Positions 47,406 through 60,036 of a stretch of DNA of 64,000 nt are shown here, one piece after another; positions within the stretch are counted from its first letter, which is position 1; every line of letters starts with the position of its first letter. The notes beneath the pieces are model-generated. The model was not told the DNA's origin. It did no database searches and worked only from the letters and a program-made list of their open reading frames with translations. The stretch is taken from assembly GCA_949752795.1 (NCBI GenBank), contig OX457061.1, forward strand, positions 40,890,338-40,954,337, in the 5' to 3' direction. A program made the translations under genes and the position numbers. Source of the stretch: Hyperoodon ampullatus. Taxonomy: Eukaryota > Chordata > Mammalia > Artiodactyla > Ziphiidae.

Positions 47406-48654
47406 GCACCTGATGATGCTGCCTTTCCCCACTGCTCCTGCGCGTGGCCATCGGGTTATACAGTAAAGGCTCTTCTTCTATCCTTTGGGGTCTTTGATGG
47501 AATGATGACTGATCAGAATGCAGAACAGTATCGTTTCTAAGGGATTTTCTGAAAACTTATGAAGAAAATAAACTCTATGTGCTCTTCAGCTAATTAGTTC
47601 CTTGAGGATTTTCTTCTGTCAAAGTTGTAGAAGCCTTTCCTGCTTCCGGCTTTTCATTGATCCATGGAATGTGTTCCCTCGGGGGTCTTGCTTCCCTTCT
47701 GGGGGCCCCTCCTGAGGCATCTTGGGAGAAGCCTGACTGAGCGTTTGCCTAGTCCTGACTCATCATCCCTGGGCCGGATGACACAGGGCTGTGTGAGAAA
47801 CTCCTCGTGTCATGGCTAACTTCCCGTGCTAAGGTGCAACGTACAGAATCTGAGGTGATTGGGTATAGACTCAGATATTGTCACTATTGACATGGCAAGC
47901 TGGGAATTCATTCTCCTGAATCCTGTTTCTACCTTAGAATCACTTTCCTGGGCCTTCTCGAAGACTTTCCCAACACAAGGTCTCACCAAGGGAAACCCTC
48001 CCAGAAGATGACCTAGAAGAGTTATAAAGTGCCTGAATTTTGAATTTGAGGGTCCCAGAATCATCTATCTCCATGTTTTTTATGCTTCTCAAGCAACTGG
48101 AGGATAGATGGGGAAAGGTCCTTCTGGTTAGAACAGAGGAGGGACCCTCCATGGGAGTAAAGAGGAGGAAGGAGGGGTGACCACCTAACCAGGCAGGGAG
48201 GCGGAGCCATCCAGTGGCCTGCATGGTGTGGCCATGAAGATGGCCATTTCAGTTCTGGTGTGGTGAGTGTCCCCTACAGTGTTCACCCTGCAGCTGTTAT
48301 ACGGCCCCTCCTGACTCCCCGTGGACAGGTGGTGCCACTCTCTGTGACCCAAGGGCAGGATCCACCTCAGAATCTTGGAACGGCAGTGAGGAACCTGGCT
48401 GGTGGTCTTGGCTGGACAATCCAGCTGCCCTGATGCTGACGGTAACCTCTTGTAGCCCACAGCATGGAAAAAAGACTTTGAGGTTTAAAAAGTTACTTAT
48501 ATAAATGTGCACAGAGTAACTCCTCCCATTTGGAAATATGTGAAAAACAAACTCCCTGTTCCTTTGGATAAATTACTGACCCAGAGCTGTTCTTTGGAAT
48601 CATTTCTGGCTGGCTTATTTGGGCTCTTTTAGGGCTTTGTTATAGCCTCATTTT

Positions 48655-48955
48655 TGTTTGAAAAACATTCAAAGTATCCTTCAGCTGGAACTGCTCCTTT
48701 GCAGTGAGACCTTCCTTGACCATCTAAACCCCTTGCCCTGCCATCCCCCAGCATCTTTTTTCATTTTATTAGAGCACCTGTCACTATCCAACATTATCTT
48801 ATTCATTCAAAAGCACTTGTTTCTTGTTTGCCTCACTCACTAGAATATAAGCTCCATGAGGGCAGGGATCTCATCCATCTTGCTCAGCACTGTAACCCCA
48901 GCACTCAGCACAGTGGGGACAATAGATATTTGTGGAATAAATGATCACTCACACA
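48655..48955 (+). repeat. LINE-2 3-prime end
   Basis: 'gagaccttccttgaccatc', 'agagcacctgtcactatcc', 'agaatataagctccatgagg' and 'gcagggatctcatcc' lead to 'tatttgtggaataaatga'. Clear L2 terminus. Confidence 0.8.
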
Positions 48956-49464
48956 GGCCTCTAGGAAGCTTTTGAGTAAGAGGAACTGAGGCCTGACTGT
49001 TCTTCACCTATCTCGCTGAGCCAGATACCCAGAACAAAGTGTAAAGTAGGCTTTTCCCATGCCTGCCTCAGTGCCTTGTCCACCTGTCCCAGCCTCCCAG
49101 GCCTCCCTGGAACTGTCCCTATAGGCCGGTCCCTCTGGGGACTGTGCCAGTGGCTTCCTCCACACTCCAAGGTGTGGAATGACCTTGAAGTCTACCGCTC
49201 CTATACTTATTCCTTCAGGCTTGGGTTTCTCTTCTCTTCAGCGGATGCTTTTCAGCAAGTATTGCTAGAGGGCCTACTGTGTGCTGGAAGTTGGGCCACA
49301 GTGGGGGAAAACATACCCTCTGTCCTCATCCTCATGGAAGTACAAATTAAACAACCATGCCAACATGAAGATGATGAAGCCTGGGGGATCTTGAGAGCCC
49401 CCTCCCCTCCCACAGTATTGCAGATCCCTAATGAGTGCTCCCTTTAGCGAGCAAACAAGGGACT

Positions 49465-49650
49465 TAGCATGAGGCGTGAAGGGCTGTGCTAAACGCTTTT
49501 GTGTATGTGTGATAAGTGTATAATCCTCCAACAGCCCCATGAAGCATCATTACCCTCCATGGTAAAAGGAGGACTCAGAGAGAGCAGGGGACTTGCAGAG
49601 CTGAGGGCTGAGCCAGGTCTCTGCCATGAAGCCCATGTTCTTTTCCTTCA
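49465..49650 (-). repeat. MIR fossil
   Basis: Reverse MIR order with 'gggctgtgctaaacgctttt', 'ccctccatggtaaaagg' and 'gaggactcagagagagcagg'. Confidence 0.55.
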
Positions 49651-50564
49651 GCGTTATTCACCCTCCTGAAATTAGTAGTGACTTTAATGGTGGAAGTGTC
49701 AGGCTAGGAAGGAGAGCCAGCTGGTGCCAGCAGGGCCATTGAGGAAGATGTAGGCCATTGAGTTGTTGACCCCTGCCAAGCCCTAGTTCCATCCAGAATT
49801 TGGCTGCCTTCTTTCTTCATCAGTGTCGGCCTCACAATTGAAATGAGAAAGAGACTATGTGGAAAGAGAAGCGAAAACCCAGCTGCAAGTCTGATAGATC
49901 CCTTGGTCTTCTACTCATGAAATAGGAGTGACATGATGAAAAGAAGTGGGAGGAGGGCTGGAGGGACAAGACGCTGTTTTCCAGGTGGGCGAGGGAACGA
50001 TGCTGAAAGAGGCAACACTGGAGAATGGGCTTGATGATAACTGGAGTTACCTCCTGGAGCGTCAGGCCAGGCGAACCGTTTGGGTTCAGACAGTTTCTGA
50101 TGTTGGCTCAGTTTTGTCCAGCAAGAGACGTGCAAGTTATGTTTAGGGAAAATGCATTTTCAGGAGTTGAGCTGTGAATGCCATGACAATCAGTCCCCAG
50201 GCAAGTGCTCCCAGCAATCTCAGCCAAGGGTGCCATGGTACCCCTTCTCTCCCATTCTCAGCTGTTTGGTGGTATCTTCAATGCTCCTATTCTTTCCCTT
50301 CCCACATCCAGTCTCTTATCTTGGTCAGTGCATCCTTTTTCTAAAACATTTCCCCTCCTTTCAGTGTTGTTCCTACTCAACCCCAGGCTATGACAACCCT
50401 CCTCTTCCTTCATTCTAACAAACTAGGCTCCATTTTGGACCAGCCACTTGGATTCTGGAAGCTCCACAATTACTGACTTGCAGATACCTTGAAAATAAAG
50501 TAAGGACTGCAGACCTCCCAATCCCTTCAGCCCCTAGGACTCCTGCCAGAAGCAGTGAGGTGCC

Positions 50565-50745
50565 ACTAGGAGAGGCCTGGCTTGGAAGTCAAAGTGAGCT
50601 TCTTACCTCTGCTCTGCTGCTCCAGTTTAGAGAAGCCCATTGGTGTCTTGGAGTGAGCATCCTCCTCTATAAAATGGGGTAGTGGGATCTGTCAATATTT
50701 CTTTTCTTTTAGGGTCTCATCAGCTATAAAACCATAGATCCCTTG
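50565..50745 (+). repeat. MIR fossil
   Basis: 'gcctggcttggaagtc', 'ttacctctgctctgctg', 'gagcatcctcctctataaaatggg'. Diverged. Confidence 0.5.
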
Positions 50746-51217
50746 GCTTAGTTTCCCTCTCAGGCTCCTTCCCACCCAGAAGGTTTCTTTGCTTGCTGTG
50801 TCTGTCAACTGATTCATTATGCATTAGCTCATGCATTTGGGAGTGAAAATTGGTTCTTGGGGCAGGTGAAAAAAAACCAATCTTTTTGGGTGTGAAATAT
50901 ATGTACATACAGTGCATAAACAGATACACACTATATCTGCAATATTAAAATTTCATGGGGGAGTGTGTTAGGGAAAAAAAACCTCCTTAGGGGCCATAAT
51001 GAAAAAAAAGCTTGAGAAACATCGATTTAACCACAAAGGTGTGCTGGGTACAATGATAGGCACTGGACAGGTGAATGACAATATCTCCTTCCCTCCAGGA
51101 GCCAATCCAGATGGATGACCATCTTTCTCATTCTACTTCTCCCAAACCATGTGTCTTCTTTCCTTTCTTCTAAATCTTACCAAATGCCCTCTTTGAGTGA
51201 GTTTATAGATGCATTGA

Positions 51218-51451
<234 letters not shown>

Positions 51452-51559
51452 TGAGGATTTTAATGTAATCATTTTTCTTTCTGGCTTCATAAATGACTCC
51501 ACTTGTTCAGCCAAGCTGGATTCCTAAGACACAACCTAGATCCCTCCTGAACCATCAGT

Positions 51560-51800
51560 CATCATTTCACAGATTCCACTTCACTGCCATATCTCAAACT
51601 GTCCTCTCCTATCTACACTTCCACCACAGTCCATGCCGTTATCATCTCTCCTGCATGCTCATACATGGGAGAGACTCAAATATACTCATACTCATCTCCA
51701 CTTCTAACTTTTTATTGTCATGTTCAAGCCTCTTCAAAGTCTGGCTCTGTTAACTACGTCCTTCCATCCACCCAATTCCCAACCTTCATAACCAACCTTC
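51560..51800 (+). repeat. possible LINE-2 fossil
   Basis: C/T-rich L2-like order ('catgttcaagcctcttcaaagtctgg', 'cttccatccacccaattccc'). Weak. Confidence 0.35.
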
Positions 51801-51892
51801 CTGCCAATCTAAGCTGTTCATATCAGTGATTCATGCACTGGAATCCATTGGAATCCTATTAATCTTGTTACCAAACTCAGGACTCAGGATGC

Positions 51893-52550
51893 TCAAGAAT
51901 CCAATACTGAGAGACAAGTGTTGGGTAAAAGGAAAGATAGCCTTATTGAGGAAGCCAGCAAACCTGGGGAGAAGGTAGACTCACGTCCCAAAGAACAAAC
52001 TCCCTGTGCCGACCTGGGGGCAAGAGTTTTTAAAGGGGAATTTCAGGGGTGTATAAGCAGAGGGAGGGGGCTACATGCAGAACAGCACAGTTAGCTCTGA
52101 TAATCATCTTGAAATTGGCCATGTGGTGGTCTGATCAGTGTCATCTTGATTGTTTTAAGTACAGCTAATCTTCAACTGACTCCTGGGTCAGTTTGTTCCC
52201 ATCTCCTTGAGGCCAGTTCTTAAAAAGAACTGTGTAAGATGGAGGAGCTTTTGTCATTTCTAGTCTGGTCATCATGTAGTTAACTTCTCCCACCTGTGGG
52301 GGATTCAGTATCTGCAAAACAGCTTAAAGGGTATGGCTCAGAATATTATCTATACCCCATGAGGAGGAACTAAAAGTTCCTGAGTTTGTTTAATGACTAA
52401 ACTATTATTATTTTGTCTATTTGATTGTTTGCCTTTGTTTTTTCATTTTCTCACTTCTCTGGTTAAACTTATTCTTTGGCTAAAGTTTTCCTACAGACAA
52501 GAGGCAGGCAGAGGACATCGGGGTGGGGGGAATCTGTCTTAAGAAAGCCC
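51893..52550 (-). mobile_element. probable endogenous retrovirus LTR (antisense)
   Basis: Read in reverse, the start resembles the poly(A)/U5 end of an LTR ('ctcaataaggctatctttcc' then 'acttgtctctcagtattgg'). It continues as unique-looking U3-like sequence with 'cctgagttt' and T-rich parts. No gag, pol or env sequence. The limits are approximate. Confidence 0.4.
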
Positions 52551-52753
52551 TGTAAGGTCCTGCTCAGTTATGGTCTGATTGCTTCTTGAGGGTAGAGAAT
52601 GAATTATATTCTTCTCTGTATCCCAGCCTCTAGCACAACATTGTAGGGGATCAACAATAAATTATTGTTGAAAAAGTGAATGAAAGAGTATATCCAGCTT
52701 TCACTGAACAACAAAAATCATGTAATAATAATAACAACAACAAAAAAAACCCG

Positions 52754-52955
52754 GGGCTTCCCTGGTGGCGCAGTGGTTGAGAGTCCGCCTGCCGGTGCAG
52801 GGGACACAGGTTCGTGCCCCGGTCTGGGAGGATCCCACATGCCGTGGAGCGGCTGGGCCCGTGAGCCATGGCCGCTGAGCCTGCGCGTCCGGAGCCTGTG
52901 CTCCACAACGGGAGAGGCCACAGCGGTGGGAGGACTGTGTACCGAAAAAAAAAAC
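52754..52955 (+). mobile_element. CHR-type SINE, short-body subfamily (FBP1 intron 2)
   Basis: Head GGGCTTCCCTGGTGGCGCAG, 'ggttcgtgccccggtc', body ending 'ggactgtgtaccg' and an A tail. A possible A-rich duplication (aaaaaaaccc / aaacaaaccc) cannot be resolved. Confidence 0.93.
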
Positions 52956-53410
52956 AAACCCATTTGAGGTGGGTTACTATCTTTCCCTGTTTGAGATGAA
53001 CTGGGGACATGAAGGAGTAGGATGAGAAAAAAATCAATCAGAAGATGAATTTAAAGAGACTGCCTGATATCCAGTCTCACCTTTGTAAGAGGGATGGGGA
53101 GCCACATCTGATTAACTTGTTTTACATCGTTCTTAAAATACACTACGTGTCAGATTCAAAGCTCTTGTTGTTCTCTGCTGGGCTTCTGAAGGTACTCGGC
53201 AGTTTTAGCCATGTGGACTGAATTTGTTGTTTAGTATTCTCTATTGGTCTGACTAACTTCTCTGACTACAGTGTGCCTTCGTGGTAAGCATGTTCCTGTT
53301 TTCCTGATGACAGTTTCTCCTGTGTCAACCAAGGTGATTTGTTAAGAGCAAGAGGTTAGGGAATCAAAGAATTGCCTTAATTTGATGCAGAAATTTAAAA
53401 ACCACCTCTT

Positions 53411-53613
53411 TTTTTTTTTTGCGGTACGCGGGCCTCTCACTGTTGTGGCCTCTCCCGTTGCGGAGCACAGACTCTGGATGCGCAGGCTCAGCGGCCATGG
53501 CTCACGGGCCCAGCCACTCCGCGGCATGTGGGACCTTCCCGGACCAGGGCACGAACCCGTGTCCCCTGCATCGGCAGGCGGACTCTCAACCACTGCGCCA
53601 CCAGGGAAGCCCC
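53411..53613 (-). mobile_element. CHR-type SINE, short-body subfamily (FBP1 intron 2)
   Basis: T run and 'gcggtacgcgggcctctcac' to the head. Perfect 13-bp duplication aaaaccacctctt at 53398-53410 and 53614-53626. Confidence 0.96.
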
Positions 53614-54370
53614 AAAACCACCTCTTAAAGTGACTAATTTGGAGGTGGAAAATCTCCAGTGGTGTGCTGGTAAACTGGCTCTCTATTAGAAAAAAACCCC
53701 TCTGATTTGTAGCACTTGCCACTTTCAACTGTGCAAGTGGTCCCCCAGAGTTGATTTTAAGCTACCGATATGACATCACTGAAAACAGACTTGGGAAGAG
53801 ATGTGCACCATTGGCCCTTGAGAGCTGACTCCAGCCAGCTCCCACATACCCCTGAAAATCCTGTCCAAAGAATGAGTCTTTAGTAGTCCTACAACAGCTG
53901 AGGGTTATTTCCTTTGGGAATTACAGTAGGGATATGGTTGAGAACTCTGTGCACTGTAACCCCAAGCGTCATCTATAAGAACTGCATGAAAATATTCTTA
54001 GAGATCTTAATGTTGTCTTTGCTTCACCTAAGATATTATGTTTTGCCCTTATGAATAAAGTTTTGTTTCTCTTCTTCCTTTGACTGCCAGGAAACTCAAA
54101 GCAAAATTATGATTCATTCAAATCAATGATATAGGAAATTATTACTTAATTATCTGTATTCCTCACCTTCATCTATATCTATGCCTCCTATTCTAAGTTG
54201 TGTTTTCTCTGCCTAATGATCTTTTGATATATATTTGTTGTTATTTTCACTCTGTATACCACCTCATACCTTCCCTGACAGAGTATAAATAAGACACATT
54301 TCTTGAATTTTCACCTAGATTCCCTCTTTTAACCCCTTAGCGTATACTCTTTATTTCGTTACAATGTGTT

Positions 54371-54943
<573 letters not shown>

Positions 54944-55234
54944 TGAGGCTTGAATTAGGTTTATATGTCAAGTTCTGGCTTTTTCCAGCCTTAACTGCAT
55001 AGTGAAAATCTATTAGGTTGTTAAAAGAAAATGTAGTAAAAGGTGGGTGGGAAGAGAAAGATATTTCACTCTTTTAACTGCACCTTGCTTTCTTTTGTGA
55101 CAGAAAATAAAATTAAAAACAAAAGAGACAGTGTAGGGTAGCTGCAATGATGTAACTATGTGAACTGAGAATTGTGAGAGTGTGACAACAATAGAGAGTA
55201 CTTATATCAAAATTGTCCTTTAAATCCTCTAAAT

Positions 55235-55569
55235 CAGGGGTCTGCAAACTATGGTCTCCCTGGGCCAAATCCAGCCCATTGCCTGATTGTTATGGCCTGT
55301 GAGCAAAAAATAACTCTCTTGAATTTTTGAATGGCTAAAAAGAAAATCTAAAGAATAATATTTCATGACCCATGACATTTATATGAAATTTAATTTTCAC
55401 TGTCCATAAAGTTTTAATGCCATATGGTCAGCTCACTTGTTTACTATGTTGCCTTTGGCTGATTTTGCACTGCTCAGGCAGGGTTAAGTGATTTTGATAA
55501 AGACTGTGTGACAGTAGAGCCTAGAATATTTACTATCTGTTGGTTTATGGAAAGAGTTTGCTGACTCTG
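55235..55569 (+). mobile_element. non-autonomous hAT (Charlie-like) DNA transposon, 335 bp
   Basis: The imperfect terminal inverted repeats are caggggtctgcaaact on the left and agtttgctgactctg on the right. An 8-bp duplication typical of hAT elements flanks it: ctctaaat at 55227-55234 and ctataaat at 55570-55577 (one mismatch). The interior has the familiar 'gggccaaatccagccc' and 'gcagggttaag' segments. No transposase frame. Confidence 0.8.
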
Positions 55570-56481
55570 CTATAAATTATAGAAAGCACACTGGTACAGT
55601 GTGGGGATCCAGGCTCCTGCCCTGGGTCTTTTCTACTTGGGTGACCTGAGCAGGTAACTCTACCTCAAAAGTCTCTCTTCCCTTCTCTTACTTTAAGTGT
55701 GTGTGTGTGTTTGGGGGTGGAGGGGGGCGGTTTGGTGGAAGTGCATTCAAATATATACAAGTGAAAAATAGAATGAATAGCCATGGGCTCATCATAAAAA
55801 ATGATGAAATCTAAAATATGTCATCTTGGCTTCAGCCTTCTTGTTTATTTTAGAAATAAAACCTCACAGGTGCCTTTGAGGCTGAGCCCTTTCCTTCATC
55901 TTAATGGACGAGGTGGCTAGTTCAGCCAACCTCTGAGGTTTCCTATTCTGGGATACAGAGGCCATAACTTAAGAAGTGAGACCGCAATTTGTGCTTTGTT
56001 TTTCAAAGTGACTTGTTGTCTACTATTGCACATAATCTCCTTTCAAACATGGGAAGTAGGACCACCATGGGACAGTTCTCTTTCCTCACTGAAATGTATC
56101 TTGCGTTTGTCTTGGCTGGGAGGCAGATCAATTTGAGTAACTGAAAGGTCTAATACTCATACCAGAAAGACAAAGGCAGTAATTAATCTGTTTTCCAAGT
56201 CACACCATGAAACATCCCATTTTTGTTATAGACATGGAGGCATGTAATTTTACCTGCAAGTTATCAGATCTATGTAGTATAGCTAGAGAACTTTGCAGCA
56301 AAAATTCTTCATGTAGAGGAAGACTTCTGGTAATGACTCAACCAAAGCTAAAGCAGCACTAATGTTTGCCAGCCCCAGTTTCCACCTTAACCCCCCAAAT
56401 AAAGACTCTTTTTAAGGAAAAAAAACCTAGAAAACTGACACTGGCTATCAACTAAAAAAAAAATCAAAACAGCCTGCAACA

Positions 56482-56681
56482 GGGCTTCCCTGGTGGCGCA
56501 GTGGTTGAGAGTCCGCCTGCCGATGCAGGGGACACGGGTTCGTGCCCTGGCCTGGGAAGATCCCACATGCCGCGGAGCGGCTGGGCCTGTGAGCCATGGC
56601 CGCTGAGCCTGCGCGTCCGGAGCCTGTGCTCCGCAATGGGAGAGGCCACAACAGTGAGAGGCCCGCGTACCGAAAAAAAAA
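56482..56681 (+). mobile_element. CHR-type SINE, short-body subfamily (FBP1 intron 3)
   Basis: Complete head and body ending 'gcccgcgtaccg' plus an A tail. Perfect 16-bp duplication aaaacagcctgcaaca at 56466-56481 and 56682-56697. Confidence 0.96.
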
Positions 56682-57504
56682 AAAACAGCCTGCAACAGCA
56701 ACTCGAATTACAAATGCTAGAACAACTCAACAGTGAGTCTCCACACTCTTCTCAATAAACCTGAAGTGACTCTCTTAAAAGACCGAAAGAGGTGTGATGA
56801 GTGTCACATTCCCTTTAAGTCACTTCAGTTTTCAAAAGCCTTATTGATTGTTTGAGGATTTATGGGGCATAAATATTGACCGTCTGATGCTTTAAAGGAG
56901 ACCTTTCCTGCTTTCTGTAGCGCTGAATCTGGGCTGGAGTTCAACTCTCTGGTGCACCCGCTCAGTGGCATAACATTAGTTGGTAACTGGAACTCGGAAA
57001 CAGTGATCTGGTCTTGCCCACATGGTGCCTGGAAATAGGCTCCAAAGGGATCTCTTAGGGCCTGTGGTCCAGTGTTTCTACGAAGTTCCTGCCACAGCAC
57101 CTCCGGAAGGGTCACCCCGCCTCTGGCTGGAGACATTCAGAAAAGGTAGAATTCTAGAGTGTTTGTCCAAATATTGGGTCAAAATCTGTCTCCCTGTTGC
57201 TCATATGGCCTTTTGGAGCATCAGAAAATAAGACTCTTTTACATGCTTGGAAATGGCTTTTTTGCCCTCCCCTCCCCTTCTTTTAAATCTTCTTTAAGTT
57301 GAATATCTTTCATGTGAGATGGTTTTTCGACCTCCCTAGTGTGGTCATCCTCTATTGGATACCATTCTAATTTTCAACACCCTTTAAAAATATCCAGTCC
57401 CCACGACTAAAAGCAGAGTTTCAAAAGTGCTCTAGCAGCTACAGAATCCAATTCACTTCCCTTAACTGGGCACAGGGAGATGTAATAGCCATATGGAATG
57501 TGGT

Positions 57505-57662
57505 TTCCTGACATTGATGCTTACTAGCTCTGTGGGACCTTGGGCAAGGTAACCTCTTGTTTCCGTATCCATAAAGGGGAGATACTGAAAATTAAGCATA
57601 ACAGCAATGAAAATAGTGCCTGGCACATAAGAAGTGCTCTATAAATGGTAGCTATTAATATT
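57505..57662 (+). repeat. MIR fossil
   Basis: 'cttactagctctgtgggaccttggg', 'cttgtttccgtatccataaagggg', 'tagtgcctggcacataagaag', 'taaatggtagctatta'. Confidence 0.8.
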
Positions 57663-57721
57663 ACTTGTCTTGTTTTTTGTATTAAGATTCAACAGAGAGT
57701 ATCACAACTCAAACTAGCTTG

Positions 57722-57776
57722 AGGAAGGAAAGGAGGGAGGGAGGGAGGAAAGAAAGGAGGGAGGAAAGGAAAGGAA
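57722..57776. repeat. (GGGA/GGAA)n purine microsatellite
   Basis: About 55 bp of A/G-only sequence made of GGAAG, GGGAG and AAAGG units. Confidence 0.9.
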
Positions 57777-58934
57777 AATTATTGGTTCATGTAACTAGAA
57801 AGTCCAGTGGGTAGTACAGCTGCATTCAAGGACTCAGACGACATAAACAGGACACACTTCCTCTCCATCTCTATTGCTCCCTCCTCTCTGGTGGCAAAAT
57901 GGCTCCCAGTAGGTCTGGGCCCACATCCAATCCTTCAGCAACTCAAACAGAAGATGCAAACCTCTTTTCCAACAATTCCAACAAGAATATCATCTCATTG
58001 GCCCTGATTGTCTTGACTTAGGTCATGTGTCCATCTCTCAACCAATCACTATGGCCTGAGGCATGCAGTGATCTGATTGGCCAGACCAGGCTCATGTGCT
58101 CACTCCTGGAGCTGAGGGCCAGGGGGGTAGTATTTTGAGGAAGGTTAAGGTGCAATTATCAGCAGAAGGGTGATGGGTGCTGGCCAGGCAAAATCAATGG
58201 ATGTTCACTGCAGATTATAAACGCCTTGAGAACAGGGACCTTCTCTTATGTATTTTTTTGTCTGCTAGGCAGCCTGGTACAATAGTAAGTGAACAATATT
58301 GGCTGAGTTACTGGAGACTCTGCCATATGCCCTATGAGACCTTCTAGGGAGGGTTTGGCTGCCGCTCTGAGGGAAGACTATCTGATGATATGACAGCCCT
58401 ACCCCACTTCTGCCTGACTTTCTCCTCCACAACCTCAAGTCTCCAGAATCCATGGTGTCTTTCGTACTCTATATGGAGTGATGTGGATTAAAACACCTAC
58501 AGCAGGTGGTGGCCTGGGATAAGGAAAGGTAGGGTCCAGAGGCTTTTTAATTTTGTCAAGGGCTTTATGCACATTGGTCCATGAGCATCCACATGAGACT
58601 GTAATGGATTCCCTTGGAACAAAGGCATTCATTGCTGAGGGTTTGGAGGAGGGAATTCATGCATTAGAAAGGGGGTCGGGGTAGAAAAGTATTCCTCCAA
58701 ATTAATGACTAGATGGAATTATTTTGTCTTTCTTTTGAGTATATGGATCATAGATAATGTTATCATTTCTTATTCCATGCAAGGAAGTTGAAGGCTGAGA
58801 TTATTTGGTGACAGTGTTTCAGTGAAAGGCTCTGCATCCTTGTGCCACAGACAGACATGGGTGGTTCTGGATGAGGTGAATCTCTGGGGGACTTTTCTTG
58901 GTGGAGAACTGACTACTCCAAGCCTAGGGGCTTC

Positions 58935-59040
58935 CAGTCAACTTACTTATTTACATGTTGTCTTTGTCTTATTTTGTGCTGCACTTTCAGGGTTAAGTAG
59001 TTATGACAGACGAAGCGGTTAGAGCCTGACTGTTTTCCTC
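58935..59040 (+). mobile_element. fragment of the same hAT family as 55235
   Basis: 'cttatttacatgttgtctttg', 'ttgtgctgcactttcaggg' and 'ttaagtagttatgacagacg' match the interior of the 55235 element class. No termini preserved. Confidence 0.5.
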
Positions 59041-59321
59041 CCACTATGTCACTGGCTTTGAAGGAAGCTGGTTCCTTTTTCAAGGTTGTACACTGGCAAC
59101 ATTTGGAGTTTGAGAAACAACTCAGATTTGTGATACTGTGTTTAGTCTGTGTTTAGCTGCACTGCACTACCCTGTGAATACAAACCAAACTAAATTAAAT
59201 AACTTGACACAGCCCAACCAGCCAAGCAAGCAACCAACCACCTAGATGAAAACTATTAAACACAAAGATTGGAGACAAAGGGAAAAAAAAGAGAGAAATG
59301 GCTTTTGTGACATTTCCTTTT

Positions 59322-59567
59322 TTTTTTTTCTCATTTTTTTTCATATTTTATTTTATTTATTCATTCATTTTTATTGCGGTACGTGGGCCTCTCACTGCTG
59401 TGGCCTCTCCCGTTGCGGAGCACAGGCTCCGGACGCACAGGCTCAGCGGCCATGGCTCATGGGCCCAGCCGCTCCGCGGCAAGTGGGATCTTCCCGGATC
59501 AGGTCACGAACCCGTGTCCCCTGCATCATCAGGCGGACTCTCAACCACTGCGCCACCAGGAAAGCCC
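59322..59567 (-). mobile_element. CHR-type SINE, short-body subfamily (FBP1 intron 3)
   Basis: Long T/A-rich tail at 59322-59374, then 'gcggtacgtgggcctctcac' to the head. Perfect 16-bp duplication tgtgacatttcctttt at 59306-59321 and 59568-59583. Confidence 0.95.
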
Positions 59568-59594
59568 TGTGACATTTCCTTTTACAAGAGTAGT

Positions 59595-59770
59595 TCTTAA
59601 GCTTCAGTGCAAGAGTCAGCTATGGTGCCTGGTAAAATACAGATTCCCAGGGCCCACCTTAGAAAGTCTGACTTAGTAAGTCAAGGCTGCAGCCCCAGAA
59701 TTGCATTTTAAATAAGCATCTCAAGTGATTCTGATGTACGTGGTCTCTGGACCACACTTTCAAAAGTTAT
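59595..59770 (+). mobile_element. MER5-type hAT DNA transposon fossil
   Basis: 'taaaatacagattcccagggccc', 'gaattgcattttaaataagc', 'tctcaagtgattctgatg' and the end 'ggaccacactttcaaaag'. Confidence 0.75.
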
Positions 59771-59795
59771 AGGAAGAAATTACCAGGAGTGTATT

Positions 59796-60036
59796 TCTTT
59801 TTTTAAATGTTTATTTATTTATTTATTTAGGCTGCACTGGGTCTTAGTTGTGACACGTGAGATCTTTAGCTGCGGCATGCGGACTATTAATTGCAGCATG
59901 CGAACTCTTAGTTGCGGTATGCAAACTCTTAGTTGTGGCATGCATGAGGGATCTAGTTCCCTGACCAGGGGTCTAACCCAGACCTCCTGCATTGGGAGCA
60001 TGGAGTCTTACCCACTGGACCACCAGGGAAGTCCCA
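59796..60036 (-). mobile_element. old CHR/Bov-tA-like SINE with internal 21-bp tandem array
   Basis: (TTTA)n tail, 'ggctgcactgggtcttagttg', then five tandem units of about 21 bp (starts at 59842, 59863, 59885, 59906 and 59927) of the 'cttagttgcggcatgc' type, then the head. Duplication taccaggagtgtatt (59781-59795) and taccaggaatgttt (60037-60050). Confidence 0.9.

Noticed and set aside
59842..59945. CRISPR-like array of short repeats
   Set aside because: Units are contiguous without spacers and lie inside a SINE; vertebrate genome.
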